DNA of 64,000 bases from Ilyonectria destructans (GCA_020740775.1 JAHEWK010000041.1:62001-126000), one strand, 5' to 3'; counted from the first letter of the stretch, positions 21,201 through 31,116 are shown. Notes: generated by a model not told the origin, from the sequence alone. Made by a program: numbers and translations.

Positions 21201-22003
21201 TTGTCCTCCACCTTGGTTCTAATTGCTGTCCATGGTGCATTCTTGAACAACAGTCTTTCCGTGACAATCCGATCAGGCCTCGCGAGATCGAACGTCGTTT
21301 GGATCGCCCGGTGGTCCGATCCGTGTTCTGTCGGGTGTATGGAGCACGTCACCATTTCGTCTGCCACTTCCGCCGTCGCCAGCACCAGGTCGATTGTGCT
21401 TTCCTTGTCGGGGCCTTGCCATGTCTTTGTGCCTCTCGGGAGAAGGCTGCAAAGACCGTGTTCGTTCATGAGGTCGATGATCGGTTCGGCCTCGCTTTGC
21501 CTTGCCAATGGCACGTCGTCTCCTCCCCATAGCCGGTCGTGCTGGTTAAAATCTCCTGCCAGTAAGACGTCCACCACCATCCCTGTCCTGCTCCTGAGGT
21601 CGAGGATCACCTGGTGCAGGGTATGGCATGTGTGTCGAAGAGTCTGAGGCTTGCCCCCCGGCACGTACACTGACACGACCAACACTATTCGGTCCGGAAG
21701 TCGTATGGTTGCTGCTGTCAAGTCCGGGGACTGTATTGGTACTTGCTCGGCCTCCAAATCCCTATTCACCCACAACATGCTCCGGATTGGCCATCTGCCA
21801 TCTCTCCAAATTGTGGGAACCATTTTGATCCATTTGGGGTGTCCCATGGGGACTGTGAGAAGTTTGCCGTCAATTTTCCGTGCCTGTGGTTCTTGGATCG
21901 CTATAACTTCAAAATCTTGGAGTCGCTTATCGTTCATTAGGCTTTCATGTACCATATCCTGTTTTCTCACATTCAGTTGGATTACCTGAAACATCCTACT
22001 CAT
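18224..22003 (-). CDS. LINE ORF2: AP endonuclease, reverse transcriptase, RNase H-like domain
   Basis: I choose the ATG at 22003 (MSRMFQVIQLNVRK), giving 1259 residues, because it overlaps the ORF1 stop as ATGAGTAG and starts right at the endonuclease; the frame itself is open further upstream. Endonuclease: QLNVRK, AIQEP, AGDFNQHDRLWGGD, EHGSDHRAI, all catalytic blocks present. RT: KAPGEDGLPAM, FDVKGAYNGV, QAGLPQGSPLSP, AFVDDYSAW. The RNase H-like region keeps the central Glu (YIAELGAIEMVL) but where family members have catalytic Asp it reads VIATCSS, VMTSSRSALE and LGTKAKAAARK. The C-terminal zinc knuckle is CECGLASETVEHFLFRC. The protein nicks DNA and copies its own RNA into the target. 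Confidence 0.95.
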   Translation of the reverse strand: MSRMFQVIQLNVRKQDMVHESLMNDKRLQDFEVIAIQEPQARKIDGKLLTVPMGHPKWIKMVPTIWRDGRWPIRSMLWVNRDLEAEQVPIQSPDLTAATIRLPDRIVLVVSVYVPGGKPQTLRHTCHTLHQVILDLRSRTGMVVDVLLAGDFNQHDRLWGGDDVPLARQSEAEPIIDLMNEHGLCSLLPRGTKTWQGPDKESTIDLVLATAEVADEMVTCSIHPTEHGSDHRAIQTTFDLARPDRIVTERLLFKNAPWTAIRTKVEDNLRELPWTVGVQEQTDQLMRVVLEAIHELTPRAQPVPYAKRWWTKDLTRLRQVYTFWRNQARVQRRAGQMRHDLERRAKEASKEYHDAIRKQKKLHWDDFLAEDINIWKAAKYLKPGKDIMDDRVPPLKKQDGSTTEDRVEQAEELFSTFFPPLPARIEDEGDRPQRREVHMPDLTMEEVEGKVLSAKPWKAPGEDGLPAMVWKQLWPVVKYRVLHLFDSSLRDGVVPHQWRSAKIIPLKKADKGDYTVAKAWRPISLLSTLGKILEAVVAERISYVVENYGLLPANHFGARKRRSAEQALILLQEQIYKAWRAGRVLSLISFDVKGAYNGVFKERLLERLKARGIPGGLVRWIDAFCSGRMATVVVNGHTSQLRELPQAGLPQGSPLSPVLFLFFNADLVQRRINARGGSMAFVDDYSAWVVGPTAEENRAGIQSIIDEALGWERRSGATFNGDKTAIVHFTGNAARTSDKPFMIKGKVVKPKASAKILGVVMDAKLRYKEHIARAAAKGLSAAMCLRRLKMLSPRTARQLFVATVAPTMDYASSVWAHSCGIREAAWLDKAQMVGAQAITGAFRTVATAVAEAEASIQSVQERHAQAATRFWINLRTLPRTHPLATLKVKVCRRFVSPMQRIAQVQGETATERMEIIREYALPPWRDRIPVSCDPDRERAAEEAKRVDGIVIATCSSQRRGMVGMGGVVRDTAINNDDEVVASYSITLGLTEELNLYIAELGAIEMVLRCMPSGLCRRDMTVMTSSRSALEVIRRPRQQSGQQIIRQIYDHIKRLENEGHSLRMLWVPAGEKDFALGTKAKAAARKATEGECRPDVPPHLARSTRIRLAITKQRQTRTLPERVGKYSKQIDTALPGKHTRTLYDPLKRKEADVLSQLRTGMVRLNSFLCKIGTIESDTCECGLASETVEHFLFRCAKWTAQREGMLRCSQTKMGNLSYFLGGKAASDGDKWAPDMRAVRATIKFAIATGRLDTDQKPQAH

Positions 22004-23306
22004 GCCGGGTAGGATAGAGTTTCGGGCAGCTTCTGCTGAACGACTCGTGCGGTCCACCACAGGGCACACACTTGGGTACCTGCGTCTGGCACTCACTATG
22101 ATGATGGCCTTCGGCGGCGCATCTCGCACATACCCGATTCTTGCTGCACGAGAAGGCCTTATGGCCAAGCTCCTGGCAGTTGTAGCATTGTATCGGTCCG
22201 GTTCTCCGCTCGAACGCGTTGGTGTATGCCGATTCACCGGCTGCAAGGAAGTAGCGTTCCTGTAAGAGTCTCCTGGCATCGCTGTTTTTGGTGAGGTATA
22301 CCACCATGGATCCATATGCCTTTGCGTTATCCTTGCGACTCAACCAGGCCATCTTGGCAATCTGGACTTCATTCTCTTGGCCCAAGGCTTCCATTGCTCC
22401 AGGAAGGACCTTGCCTTCCTGGTCGAGAACGGCGGTACGGTTGATATTGTCAACTTTGACTGGGTACAGTTGGTCACGAAGGACTCTCGCACCTGGAGCC
22501 TTCTTGACCTCAATAATGGTCTTGATCTTCTTCAGTTCTTCCTCGTTCCTACCGATGACCCTCAGGCGGTTGGTATTTCGTCCATCTCTGGTCACCGCAA
22601 CACATCGCCAACTAGGTTGGTCGCTAGATGTTCGCATTTCCTGTTCAATGGTCCTGCGAAGCACTGCTGGTGTAGTATCTCCGATATAATCCTCGGGCAC
22701 CCTGGATGTGTCTACCGTGCAGAACACCGGTTCCGGGGTTGCCGATCGAACCATGGATGGGGTTTGAGCGGTAATACTAATAGGTGTCATCCTGGCAGCA
22801 TCTGCATATGTTTGGTTAGGCGATCGTGCTGCATGAACATTGTTCACGATGTCCAGATGTAGCCGGGTCTGCTCCAACTCGCTGCAAACCTGGGTAAGCT
22901 GCTCTCGGACTTGCGATAATTCTTGTGCCATCTGGGCCGTGGTCCTAGTGACTTCTTCAGCCATACGGTCGCGAAGCTTTGTAAACTCGAGCTGAAGCTC
23001 GGCCTTCATGATTTCCATTCTCTTATTGAAGTCTTGTTCTAGGAGTTGTTCCAGACCCTGGATTGCCTCCGTCATGCTGCGAGCTGCCTTAGGCGTGGTC
23101 CTTTTCTTAGTTCTGGTGTGATTCAGAGCTCCCTCACTGCTCTCCTCTTCCTGCCATTCCATATCACCATTTTGCTGCTCGGATTCCAATGCCCTCGTCG
23201 TTCTGGTCCTTTTACGCAGGGGACGATGATATCCCCCGCCCGGAACATCCGGTTCGCCTTCCATGACGACAATGACGTCTGAAGCGGGGTTCGCAATGCC
23301 AGACAT
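21996..23306 (-). CDS. LINE ORF1: gag-like nucleic-acid-binding protein
   Basis: 436 residues from ATG. The N-terminal ~80 residues are charged; residues ~80-155 form a predicted coiled coil (LEQLLEQDFNKRMEIMKAEL..., QELSQVREQLTQVCSELEQT). An RRM-like/ORF1 core follows, then three zinc knuckles near the C-terminus: CYNCQELGHKAFSC, CARCAAEGHHHSEC and CVPCGGPHESFSRSC. Such proteins coat LINE RNA. The stop TAG is embedded in the ORF2 start (ATGAGTAG). Confidence 0.92.
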   Translation of the reverse strand: MSGIANPASDVIVVMEGEPDVPGGGYHRPLRKRTRTTRALESEQQNGDMEWQEEESSEGALNHTRTKKRTTPKAARSMTEAIQGLEQLLEQDFNKRMEIMKAELQLEFTKLRDRMAEEVTRTTAQMAQELSQVREQLTQVCSELEQTRLHLDIVNNVHAARSPNQTYADAARMTPISITAQTPSMVRSATPEPVFCTVDTSRVPEDYIGDTTPAVLRRTIEQEMRTSSDQPSWRCVAVTRDGRNTNRLRVIGRNEEELKKIKTIIEVKKAPGARVLRDQLYPVKVDNINRTAVLDQEGKVLPGAMEALGQENEVQIAKMAWLSRKDNAKAYGSMVVYLTKNSDARRLLQERYFLAAGESAYTNAFERRTGPIQCYNCQELGHKAFSCSKNRVCARCAAEGHHHSECQTQVPKCVPCGGPHESFSRSCPKLYPTRHE

Positions 23307-23400
23307 CCGCCAAAGGCCTGAATCTCCGCCAAGCGGCTACCGGGTAGGTATTTCAAAAGTTATAAAGATAAATAACGAGATTTTGAGAAGTGTAGGCGTC

Positions 23401-24057
23401 TGAAGTTCCGGATACTATTCGGGCGTAATAAATCTCCATAGGGCCATTGCGCTAAGCTATGCCTACATGGCCTACTGGGCACCTGTTGCAATTGAAGGCT
23501 TACATAATACTCACGCCTACGCGTGACCACGTAAAATCGCGCCTAGGCGTGAACCTATGGGGCGCCAAAGCGCAAGCCCGTCTTACCTCAGCAAGCTCAG
23601 GCCATTTGTGGGGCATCCGACCGAACTATACCTAATCGGTAAGTCACATGCACTCCTCGAACAAATGAAAAGGGTTAGACTTCTCTTGGGAATGGCCTGA
23701 GCGCTGCTGAAAGCTCGTCCCTCCGCCTCGCGCTCCCCCCTCCACGCCGACGCCGACGCCCTCGTTCTTGCCGTCCCTCCTGTCACTCCCGTCCGCGGCG
23801 GGAGCGCCCTTGCCCGTGCATCCCACTAGCAGATCCAGCAATATGCCGGAGGGCGTGACGCGTCACGAGCAGGCGCCCACAGACATCTCGCACCAGTTGC
23901 GCGGCCAGGCTTTAAGCAGAACCTGACCTCCCCCCAAAATCGTGCCTTCCCTTTTCTAACCGGTCCCTCGCAAGAACACATGCTCCAGCGCGATACCGCG
24001 AAGTCGCGACGTGACGAGCGCAATGATGACGCATCGGGCAATCCTTGCTCTTTTGAG
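23401..24057. other. GC-rich spacer with palindromic motifs, no supported gene
   Basis: It contains short near-palindromes such as CACGCCTACGCGTG (near 23513) and CGCCTAGGCG (near 23543). Plus-strand reading near 23900-24057 could belong to an upstream exon of the split gene described next, but no exon can be fixed. Confidence 0.35.
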
Positions 24058-24597
24058 CAGCCAAGATCAAGCACGACCCCTTCGAGCGCGACTCTGCTTG
24101 TGACACTGAGTGGATAGGATCAGGATGATGATGATGAAAGCTCTTAATTTCCTATCTAATGAAGGGCTAGGGATCGGTCTTATAGATAAGAATGAGGGGC
24201 GGCCTCCGGCAGTCTCCGGGCCCGAGGTCCGGAGGTCTGAGACCGGAGGACCCACCTGTCGGGGGTCTGAGACCCGGTCCGAACCGGATTCCTAGCAGCC
24301 GGTCTGGAAGCTGTTCCAGGCATCTTACGATGATCCCATAATGTGACACTGCTCGCCGACGTCACCGTGAGCGCAGCCGGCCCTCTCGCGCCCCTACCGC
24401 CCCTCGCGGCGAGGATGGCGATGATGATGACGAATCCTCCGAGCGCGAGGTCCTTGAAACACCCACCCGCCCCCGGCCAATTGGCCGAGGCGGCCGCCTC
24501 TTCACCCTGGAAGAAGACGAGGATGGCAACCTCATCGACAACAACGGGAACATCCTGAGGTCGACCCGCAGGCGTCGCCACGGCCGGGGTGAATAAG
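24058..24597 (+). pseudogene. 3' exon of an unidentified gene split by a solo LTR
   Basis: When the LTR at 24099-24348 and one copy of its CTGCT target duplication are ignored, one frame runs without a stop from about 24060 to the TAA near 24597. It starts after a possible acceptor (TTTTGAGCAG) with IKHDPFERDSA, continues through an Arg/Ser-rich stretch, a GEDGDDDDESSERE acidic patch, and PIGRGGRLFTLEEDEDGNLI, and ends in RSTRRRRHGRGE. The restored continuity across the target site is the main support for a real gene. No family is recognised; the basic/acidic composition suggests a nuclear protein. The LTR interrupts the coding sequence, so the present copy is broken. Confidence 0.6.
24099..24348 (-). 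mobile_element. Solo LTR A (250 bp), target duplication CTGCT
   Basis: In the minus sense it starts TGTCACATTATGGG and ends CAGTGTCACA (TG...CA). It is flanked by the 5-bp direct repeat CTGCT (24094-24098 and 24349-24353). It is about 85% similar to LTR B at 27286-27534, which lies in the opposite orientation, and includes a TATAAGA-like box. A gypsy-type origin is likely but not proven. Confidence 0.9.
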
Positions 24598-24636
24598 GGC
24601 AATGCTCCGCGGCGCCGTCTCTCCCCCCAACCTTAG

Positions 24637-25310
24637 TTATTTGCTCCCGCTCCGGGAGTTTTTGTCAGTAGTCAAATTCCCATACCGCGCCCATGTGCAC
24701 GCCGGGCCGTTCGCCGTCCGTGCATCACCCCATTCCGTCTCGAAATCTTGCAGTGCTGTTGTGTTCGCCATGTTCGTCAACGGCTCCCATGTCGGAATAT
24801 CGTAGCCCATCCATTTAACAAGGACTTGTCGCTTGCCCCGTCCTCGTGCATTTTTCGCCGCGAGAAATGCTTCCACACCGTACACTGGGGTTAAGGAATC
24901 GTCCTCGTTTGATAGAACCCAAGTCGGGTCCGGCCGGTAATCTGATAGCTTTTGACTTGGCAGTGGGTCGGAAGCAGCGCGTTCTACCAGGTCCACGTGG
25001 AAATGTCGGGTGGATTCCCCCTGGGACATCTAATGTCACTGCAAGTGGTGTCGGCACGCCTGCTACCGTATACTTTGCCGATGCCCAATTGAGCTTCCGA
25101 CTTGGATGCCACACCCGATCCCTAATAATAAACCGTTCTGCTGGGCGTCTGGATTCATTAGTTCTCTCTGCCTGCCGCTGATGCTCGAAAGCAATTGCCG
25201 CCTGCGTGAGATCCTGGCCCTGGTGTAAGTGATCTAAGAAGGCGACCGCACGCCCTTTCGGTGACGTCAGGATCTTTACAATCTTTGGCGGCGGTGCTGC
25301 TGTAAGGGTT
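24637..25310 (-). pseudogene. Gypsy chromovirus pol remnant: integrase C-terminus and chromodomain
   Basis: Minus-strand text reads, with at least one frame change near 25010, from an integrase tail (AVAFLDHLHQGQDLTQAA, then RKLNWASAKYTV, LDVPGGIHPTFHVDLVERAA) into a chromodomain (YGVEAFLAAKNARGRGKRQV, LVKWMGYDIPTWEPL) and ends near 24637. This is the standard 3' end of pol in fungal chromodomain gypsy elements. Protease, RT and the catalytic integrase core are absent, and no LTR of its own is recognisable next to it; LTR A nearby has its own target duplication. The right side is cut by the start of LINE copy 3. Confidence 0.8.
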
Positions 25311-25351
25311 TGAAGAGCCCAGCGTAGCGCGACGCGACGCGAAACAGCGCG

Positions 25352-26532
25352 ATGGACGCGACCTCGGACAGCATCGTCGTGTCCCCCGACTCCAGCACGC
25401 GCGAATCGGACCGACCGCGAAGACTGACAGCGAAAGGGTTGGAGAATCTATCTGGTAACGTCGGGATAGTGATGCAAACCCTGATCCGCGAAACACGCGA
25501 AGAAACAATGAAACAAATGGCGAAGGCACAGGAGGAAACAGTATAGGAAATGACGAGCTCGCACGAGAGAATCATCGAGACCCTGTGGAATGCATGAAAA
25601 GAGGAGCAGCAGGCGCTGAAGCAATTGATTGAGGGCCAGGAGAAAACGATTGGGCAACTGCAGCAAGACATTCAAGGCATTCAGTCGCGTTTGCAGACAT
25701 AGCTCGTATGTCACCAGCGGAGGGGCAGAGTGGCGCTGTTAGATTCCCTGAGCCGGTGTCTTTGCCTCCGTCGCCAGCTTCGTCTCCTGGAAAGGATCTT
25801 TTCTGCACGATAGACCTATCCGGAGCGGGTCACGATGACAGTAACAAGGTGCAGATCGGAGAGGTTCGGCAGGCAATCGAGGCCGTTGTAAGAGCAAGAA
25901 GAAAAGACGAGAAGTGGAGGTGCGCGGCGGTGATCAGAGGCGCTAGGAACACCAGCGTCATCAAGGTAATGTGCAGAGACGAGGCGGAACTGCACGTGGT
26001 TCGAGAAGCGGCGCTAGGAGCAAATATACCAGGGGCAAAGATCTTGAGAGAGCGGCTATACCCGGTCAAGATCAATGGGGCAAACCGTTCGGTCGTCCTG
26101 GACTCGTACGACAACCCTCTGCCCGGGGTCGTCGAGGCACTCGGCTAAGAGAATGAAGTGACGATTGCTAGGATGAACTGGCTCAGCGACAAGGGAAACG
26201 GCAAAGCATACGGGTCGATGATGATCTACATTACGAAGGAAAGTGACGCAAGGCGGCTCTTGGAAGGCAAGTACTTTCACCTCGCTGGAGAACCGGCGAG
26301 GACCAGCGTTTTCGAACCCAAGACCGATGTGGTGCAATGCTACAACTGCTGGGGCCTAGGCCACAAGGCATTCGTCTGCAAAGAGGCGCAGAGATGTGGC
26401 AGATGTGCGGAGCGAGGACACTACCATGGACAATGCGAGGCAACAGAGCCAATGTGCGTGTCGTGCGGAGGACGGCACGAATCGTTCCGTCGGGTATGTC
26501 GATTGCGACAAATGCGAGGAAATGAGCACTAG
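25352..26532 (+). pseudogene. LINE ORF1 of copy 3, with premature stops
   Basis: Starts MDATSDSIVVSPDSS. In-frame stops occur after AKAQEETV (TAG), after ETLWNA (TGA), and after PGVVEALG (TAA, where copy 2 has Gln CAA); a frame change lies near 25700. Downstream text matches copy 2 ORF1: coiled-coil-like region (EEQQALKQLIEGQEKTIGQL), core (RERLYPVKINGANRSVVLD), and knuckles CYNCWGLGHKAFVC, CGRCAERGHYHGQC, CVSCGGRHESFRRVC. It ends overlapping the ORF2 start (ATGAGCACTAG). Confidence 0.88.
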
Positions 26533-29500
26533 GCTACAAGTGTACCAACTGAACGTGCGGAAGAACGACAAGGTGCATCTAAGCATGATGAACGACAAAG
26601 ACCTTGGAGACTACGCAGCGTTAGCGGTGGCAGAGCCGTGGGTATGCACAATCGAGGGACAGGTGATGACGGCGCCCAACCACCACAGAAACTGGACGAA
26701 GATGATCCCCACCCAGACGCGTGAGCCGCGTGAATCGCGATGGCAGATCCGCAAGCATGCTCTGGATACGGAGGGACTTGGAGGCAGAGCAGATCCCGAT
26801 AGCATCGTCAGACCTAACGGGAGCGACCATCAGGTTCCCCGAAAGAGACGTGCTGGTGGTGTCGGTGTATGTAGAGGGGAGGAACGCACGGGCACTCGAA
26901 GTCGCCATGAGGCAGCTGCATACGGCGATTGCGGAGTTCCGCAATGGATCCGGGAGAAAAACTGACGTGACCTTGGCAGGAGACTTCAATCGCCACGACA
27001 TGCTGTGGGGAGGCGACGAGGCGACGGGAACGAGGCAAGGCGAAGCTGGGCCGATCACAGAGCTGATGGGGGAACAAGGCCTCCACAGCCTGCTGCCTCG
27101 AGGTACGAAGACGTGGGAAGGTCCGGGAGGTATAGCGAGCACGATTGACCTGGTGCTGGCGTCGACGGAGTTGGTGGCCGAAATGACGAGCTGTGGAATA
27201 CATCCGACAGAGCATGGGTCGGACCATCGGGTTATCCCAACGGAATTCGACACGACACCGCCGGAACGACCACCCAGCGATAGACTGTTACATTTTGGAA
27301 TCATCATGAGACGCCTAGAACAGCCTACAGACCGGCCGCTAGGAATCCGGTCTGGACGAGGTCTCAGACCCCGGGCAGGTGGGTCTTCCGATCTCAGACC
27401 TCCGGACCTCGGACCCGGAGGCTGCCGGAGGCCGCCCTCATCTTCATCTATAAGACCGATCCCTAGCCCTTCGTTAGATAGGAAATCAAGAGCTTTTATC
27501 GTCATCATCCTGATCCTATTCACTCAGTGTGACATAGACTGCTATTCAAGAATACACCTTAGTTGGAGATCAAGGAGAGGGTGAGGACGAAGCTGGAAGT
27601 ATTGCTGTGGGGCGGCACAGTGCAGGTTCAGACGGACAGGCTGATGTCGGTGGTTCTTGACGCGATCGACAGTCTGGTCCCGCGAGTTAAGCCATCGCCA
27701 TACGCTAAGAGATGGTGGACGACAGACCTGACCCGGCTGCGGCGGATGTACACGTATTGGCGAAACCAGGCAAGAGCATGCCGGCGACGAGGACGGGAGG
27801 GAGCGGACGTGGAACAAAAGGCCAGGGAAGCAGCAAAGGAATACCACGATGGGATCAAGAGGCAGAAAAAGGCACATTGGGACAGCTTTCTTGAAGATGG
27901 AGCCAACATCTGGCAATCGGCCAAGTACCTCTCGCCGGGAGGCGAAGCGACAGGTGATAAGATACCTCCCATAAAGAGAAGAGATGGAACGACGACGAGC
28001 GACAAGGCGGAGCAGGCAGAGGAGCTTCTCAGCGTCTTCTTCCCGTCGCTGCCGGCTGTGATCGAGGATGAAGGGCCCCGGCCGGTGCAGCGAGAAGTAG
28101 CGATGCCAGAGCTGACGTTGGAGGAGGTGGAAGAGAATGTGATGGCGGCCAAGGCATGGAAAGCTCCGGGCGAGGACGGACTGCCGGCGATGGTGTGGAA
28201 GCAACTCTGGCCCGTAGTGAGAGACCGGGTGCTGCATCTGTTCCGAACATCCCTGAGAGACGGAGAGCTGCCTGCCCAGTGGAGAAGTGCGAAAATCATC
28301 CCGCTTAAGAAGCCAGGCAAGGACGACTGACTATAAGGTGGCCAAGTTATGGAGACCAATCTCACTTCTATCAACGCTGGACAAGATCCTAGAGGCGGTC
28401 ATTGCGGACAGGATCTCGTACGCGGTAGAGACATTCGGACTGTTGCCTACAAACCATTTCGGCGGGAGGAAACAGCGATCGGCTGAGCAGGCACTTATTC
28501 TCCTCCAGGAGCACATCTAAAAAGTGTGGTGCAATCGGAAGGTGCTCAGCCTGATAAGCTTCGACGTGAAGGGAGCCTACAACGGGGTGTTCAAGGATCG
28601 ACTACTGCAGAGACTGGAAGCCAGAGGTATCCCCAAGGGTTTGGTAAGGTGGATCGACGCTTTCTGCTCCGACCGGTCCGCGACGATTGTGGTAAACGGC
28701 TACACCTCTGAACGACGGGAGCTGCCACAGGCCGGACTCCCGCAAGGGTCGCCCTTGTCACCGGTGCTGTTCCTTTTCTTCAACGCAGACCTCGTACAGC
28801 GCAAGTTCGATGCAAAAGGTAGATCGATCGCGTATACCGACGACTACTCGGCCTGGGTGACAGGTCCGACAGCAGAGGCCAACCGAGCAGGCGTTCAGGC
28901 TGTCATCGACAATGCACTGGAGTGGGAGAGACGGAGTGGAGCGACGTTTGAGGAAGACAAGACGGTCATCATACACTTCACGCGCCATCCCGAACGTACC
29001 GACGAAAGCCCCTATATGATCAAAGGCCAAACAATCATCCCAAAGAAAAGCGGCAAGATACTAGGACTAGTGATGGACTCGGAGTTGCGGTATGAGGAGC
29101 ACATAGCGAAAGCAGCTACGCGGGGCCTGCGAGCGGCATGCGGCTCTACGTCAACATCCAAACGCTGCCGAAGACGCACCCGCTTGCAACGCTTAGGGTG
29201 AGGGAGACACAGAGGTATCTGTCGCCGTTAACGAAGCTGGCACTTGCCCACAATAGTGCAGTAGGGCGGATGGAAACAATCCAGCTATATGCACTACCAC
29301 CATAACACAGAAACATAGTAGTAGAATACGACTTAGCCAGGGAGGTAATGGCGGATAAAGGCACAGGTGACGAGGTAACCGAGACCCGCAACATGAGAGA
29401 AGTGCGCATCGCAACGAGCGCCTCTGCGAGGAACGGAACAGTAGGCATGGGCGGCGTGTTGCGCAACGCCGCCAGCGGAAGAGCGGATGATGTAGTAGCA

Positions 29501-30325
29501 AGGTACTCTGTCACTCTTGGTCCGAGAGACGAGCAGAACGCATACACGGCCGAGCTGGAAGCGATAGCAGTAGTCCTCAGGTGCATGCCTGATGGGCTTC
29601 GGCATCGGGATGTGATCGTTGTAACGAGAAACCGATCGGCGCCGCAGGCGATCGCAAAGCCTCGGCAGCAGTCAGGACAAGGCACCATCCGGGAGATCTA
29701 CAAGCATGCCGAACGACTTAAAGAGGGTGGCAACACCATCAAGATGCGTTGGGTATCGGCCACGAATGAGTCTTTCATACTGGGAGCAAAAGCAAAAGCG
29801 GAAGCGCGAAAAGCAACAGATAGCGGATGCAAAGCAACGAAACCGCCGTACCAGGCCCGATCGACCCGGCTGAGAATACTGTTAGCACAACGACGACAGC
29901 GCATGGCGCTACCTAAAAGCGTAGGCGGCTGTTCGAAGCGGCTCGACAAGGCGCCGCCCGGCAAGCACACGGTCACACTATATGACCCCCTGAAGAGACG
30001 CGAATCCGACATCCTGGTACAGCTGCGAACGGGGATGGCGCGGGTCAACAGGTATTTGCACAGGATAGGCGCAGCGGAGACAGATATATGCGACTGCGGC
30101 CAGGAAGAAGAAACGGTCGACCATTTCCTCTTCCGATGTACACGATGGGACGAGCAACGAGGGCACATGCGAAATGTCGACCAAGGAAAGATGGGCAATC
30201 TATCGTTCTTTCTAGGAGGCAAGACAGCAGAGGACGGGTACAAGTGGAACCCGAACTTACAAGTGGTGCCAGCAGCGATCAAGTTTGCGATAAGCACGGG
30301 TCGTTTAGATGCTACACGGACATGA
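26522..30325 (+). pseudogene. LINE ORF2 of copy 3, broken
   Basis: Starts MSTRLQVYQLNVRK. Damage: a one-base frame change near 26750 (RWQIRK/SMLWIRR), LTR B at 27286-27534, a TAG just after the LTR where Trp is expected, a frame disturbance at 28328, a stop in QEHI*KVW near 28518, a deletion of about 85 codons near 29140 relative to copy 2, and TAA after YALPP near 29303. Conserved blocks remain: AGDFNRHDMLWGGD, KAPGEDGLPAMVWKQ, YTDDYSAW, YTAELEAIAVVL and CDCGQEEETVDHFLFRC. The RNase H-like part also lacks the catalytic Asp positions (VVTRNRSAP, LGAKAKAEARK). Confidence 0.9.
27286..27534 (+). mobile_element. Solo LTR B (249 bp), target duplication TAGAC
   Basis: Begins TGTTACATTTTGG and ends CAGTGTGACA; flanked by TAGAC at 27281-27285 and 27535-27539. 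Same family as LTR A. Contains TATAAGACC near 27450. Removing it with one TAGAC rejoins the endonuclease/RT linker of LINE copy 3 in frame. Confidence 0.92.
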
Positions 30326-30616
30326 AAAACATACTAATCAATCAGACAATACAACAAGAACTGACATAGTATAGCCTCTGGTAGACAGACCAGGCTTCAG
30401 CTACTGAAGAAGGGATGCTGAACACTTGGAGAAATTTGGCCTTCAAGCAGGCCTGTCGCAGGGACAAGCGAGGCTGAGAAAAGTGGCGGGGTGTAAGGAT
30501 TGGAGAGGTTGAAGGTCTAAGGGCCAAAAGCCGGAAAAACAATGTAACTAGATTTAACGTTGTGGGCTCTATGAGGCGTATCCTCCCGGGCGGAATAAAT
30601 TCATTCGTTCATTCGT

Positions 30617-31116
30617 GTCCACCATTTTTCCGCATAGCAAAGGGTGACTAATCATATTGTATCTTACTCGAGAAATCGGCGGAAGGGAACTGTTATGTTC
30701 TCACTGACCGTCCAAACCGATGGAAAAAAGATATATACAGTAACTACACATTCTGCATAGAAACAACCTGCAGGGTCTTTTGTGGCTGCAGCTGATAGCC
30801 GACAGGCCCAGTTTAGGGGTGATTGGCAGTTTTAAGACCATTGTGACGTGGATTGCCGTAATCCAAAACTGGAGGGTAGTAATATTAGTGTCACCTGAGA
30901 CGAGTACGTCATACGCACTCAAATTAATGTAGTAAGTGCAGAAACTGATTTCTCAGGAACTACTCTGGAGTGGCCTGATGCAAAGCTGTTATACAGCTGG
31001 TAATAATTGAGCGTTGGGATTGGGGTCCAATAGGGGATGAACCTTTATGCCACTGTATGCATGTACTTAAGTCCTAGTACTCCGTATGATACTGTACTTG
31101 TCATTCTCACCGAAAC
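30617..31116. other. Promoter-side spacer of the LysM-like gene
   Basis: No gene seen. It lies between the LINE tail and the secreted protein gene at 31117. Confidence 0.4.

Larger units (their letters stand above)
17960..23400 (-). mobile_element. LINE retrotransposon copy 2 (Tad1/I-like), apparently full length
   Basis: It carries both ORFs, a 3' UTR and a tail. In the minus sense the 3' end reads hairpin (18002..17990), CCGGGCGAAATAAAATCC and a CTTAC-type tail at 17960-17975. The 5' limit is not fixed; ORF1 starts at 23306 and I place the 5' UTR end near 23400. Around 23420-23470 is a sequence resembling another LINE 3' end (GCTTAGCGCAATGGCC in the minus sense). No premature stop is seen in either ORF, so this copy could be active. 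Confidence 0.9.
25320..30616 (+). mobile_element. LINE retrotransposon copy 3, diverged subfamily, decayed
   Basis: Same architecture as copy 2 (ORF1, ORF2, 3' UTR, hairpin GAGG-CGTAT-CCTC at 30573-30585, CCGGGCGGAATAAA, ATTC tail), but clearly diverged at both nucleotide and protein level. It has several stops, frameshifts, a deletion in ORF2 near 29140, and solo LTR B in the endonuclease domain. It is therefore older than copies 1 and 2. Confidence 0.93.

Noticed and set aside
24099..24348. MITE (DNA transposon) interpretation of the 250-bp repeat
   Set aside because: The ends look weakly inverted, but TG...CA termini and 5-bp duplications in both copies fit a solo LTR much better.
24815..25114. 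99-codon minus-strand frame as its own gene
   Set aside because: It is the gypsy integrase tail in one frame and then out-of-frame chromodomain sequence.
24099..25310. LTR A as the 3' LTR of the gypsy pol remnant
   Set aside because: LTR A has its own perfect target duplication on both sides and splits a plus-strand gene, so it inserted on its own.
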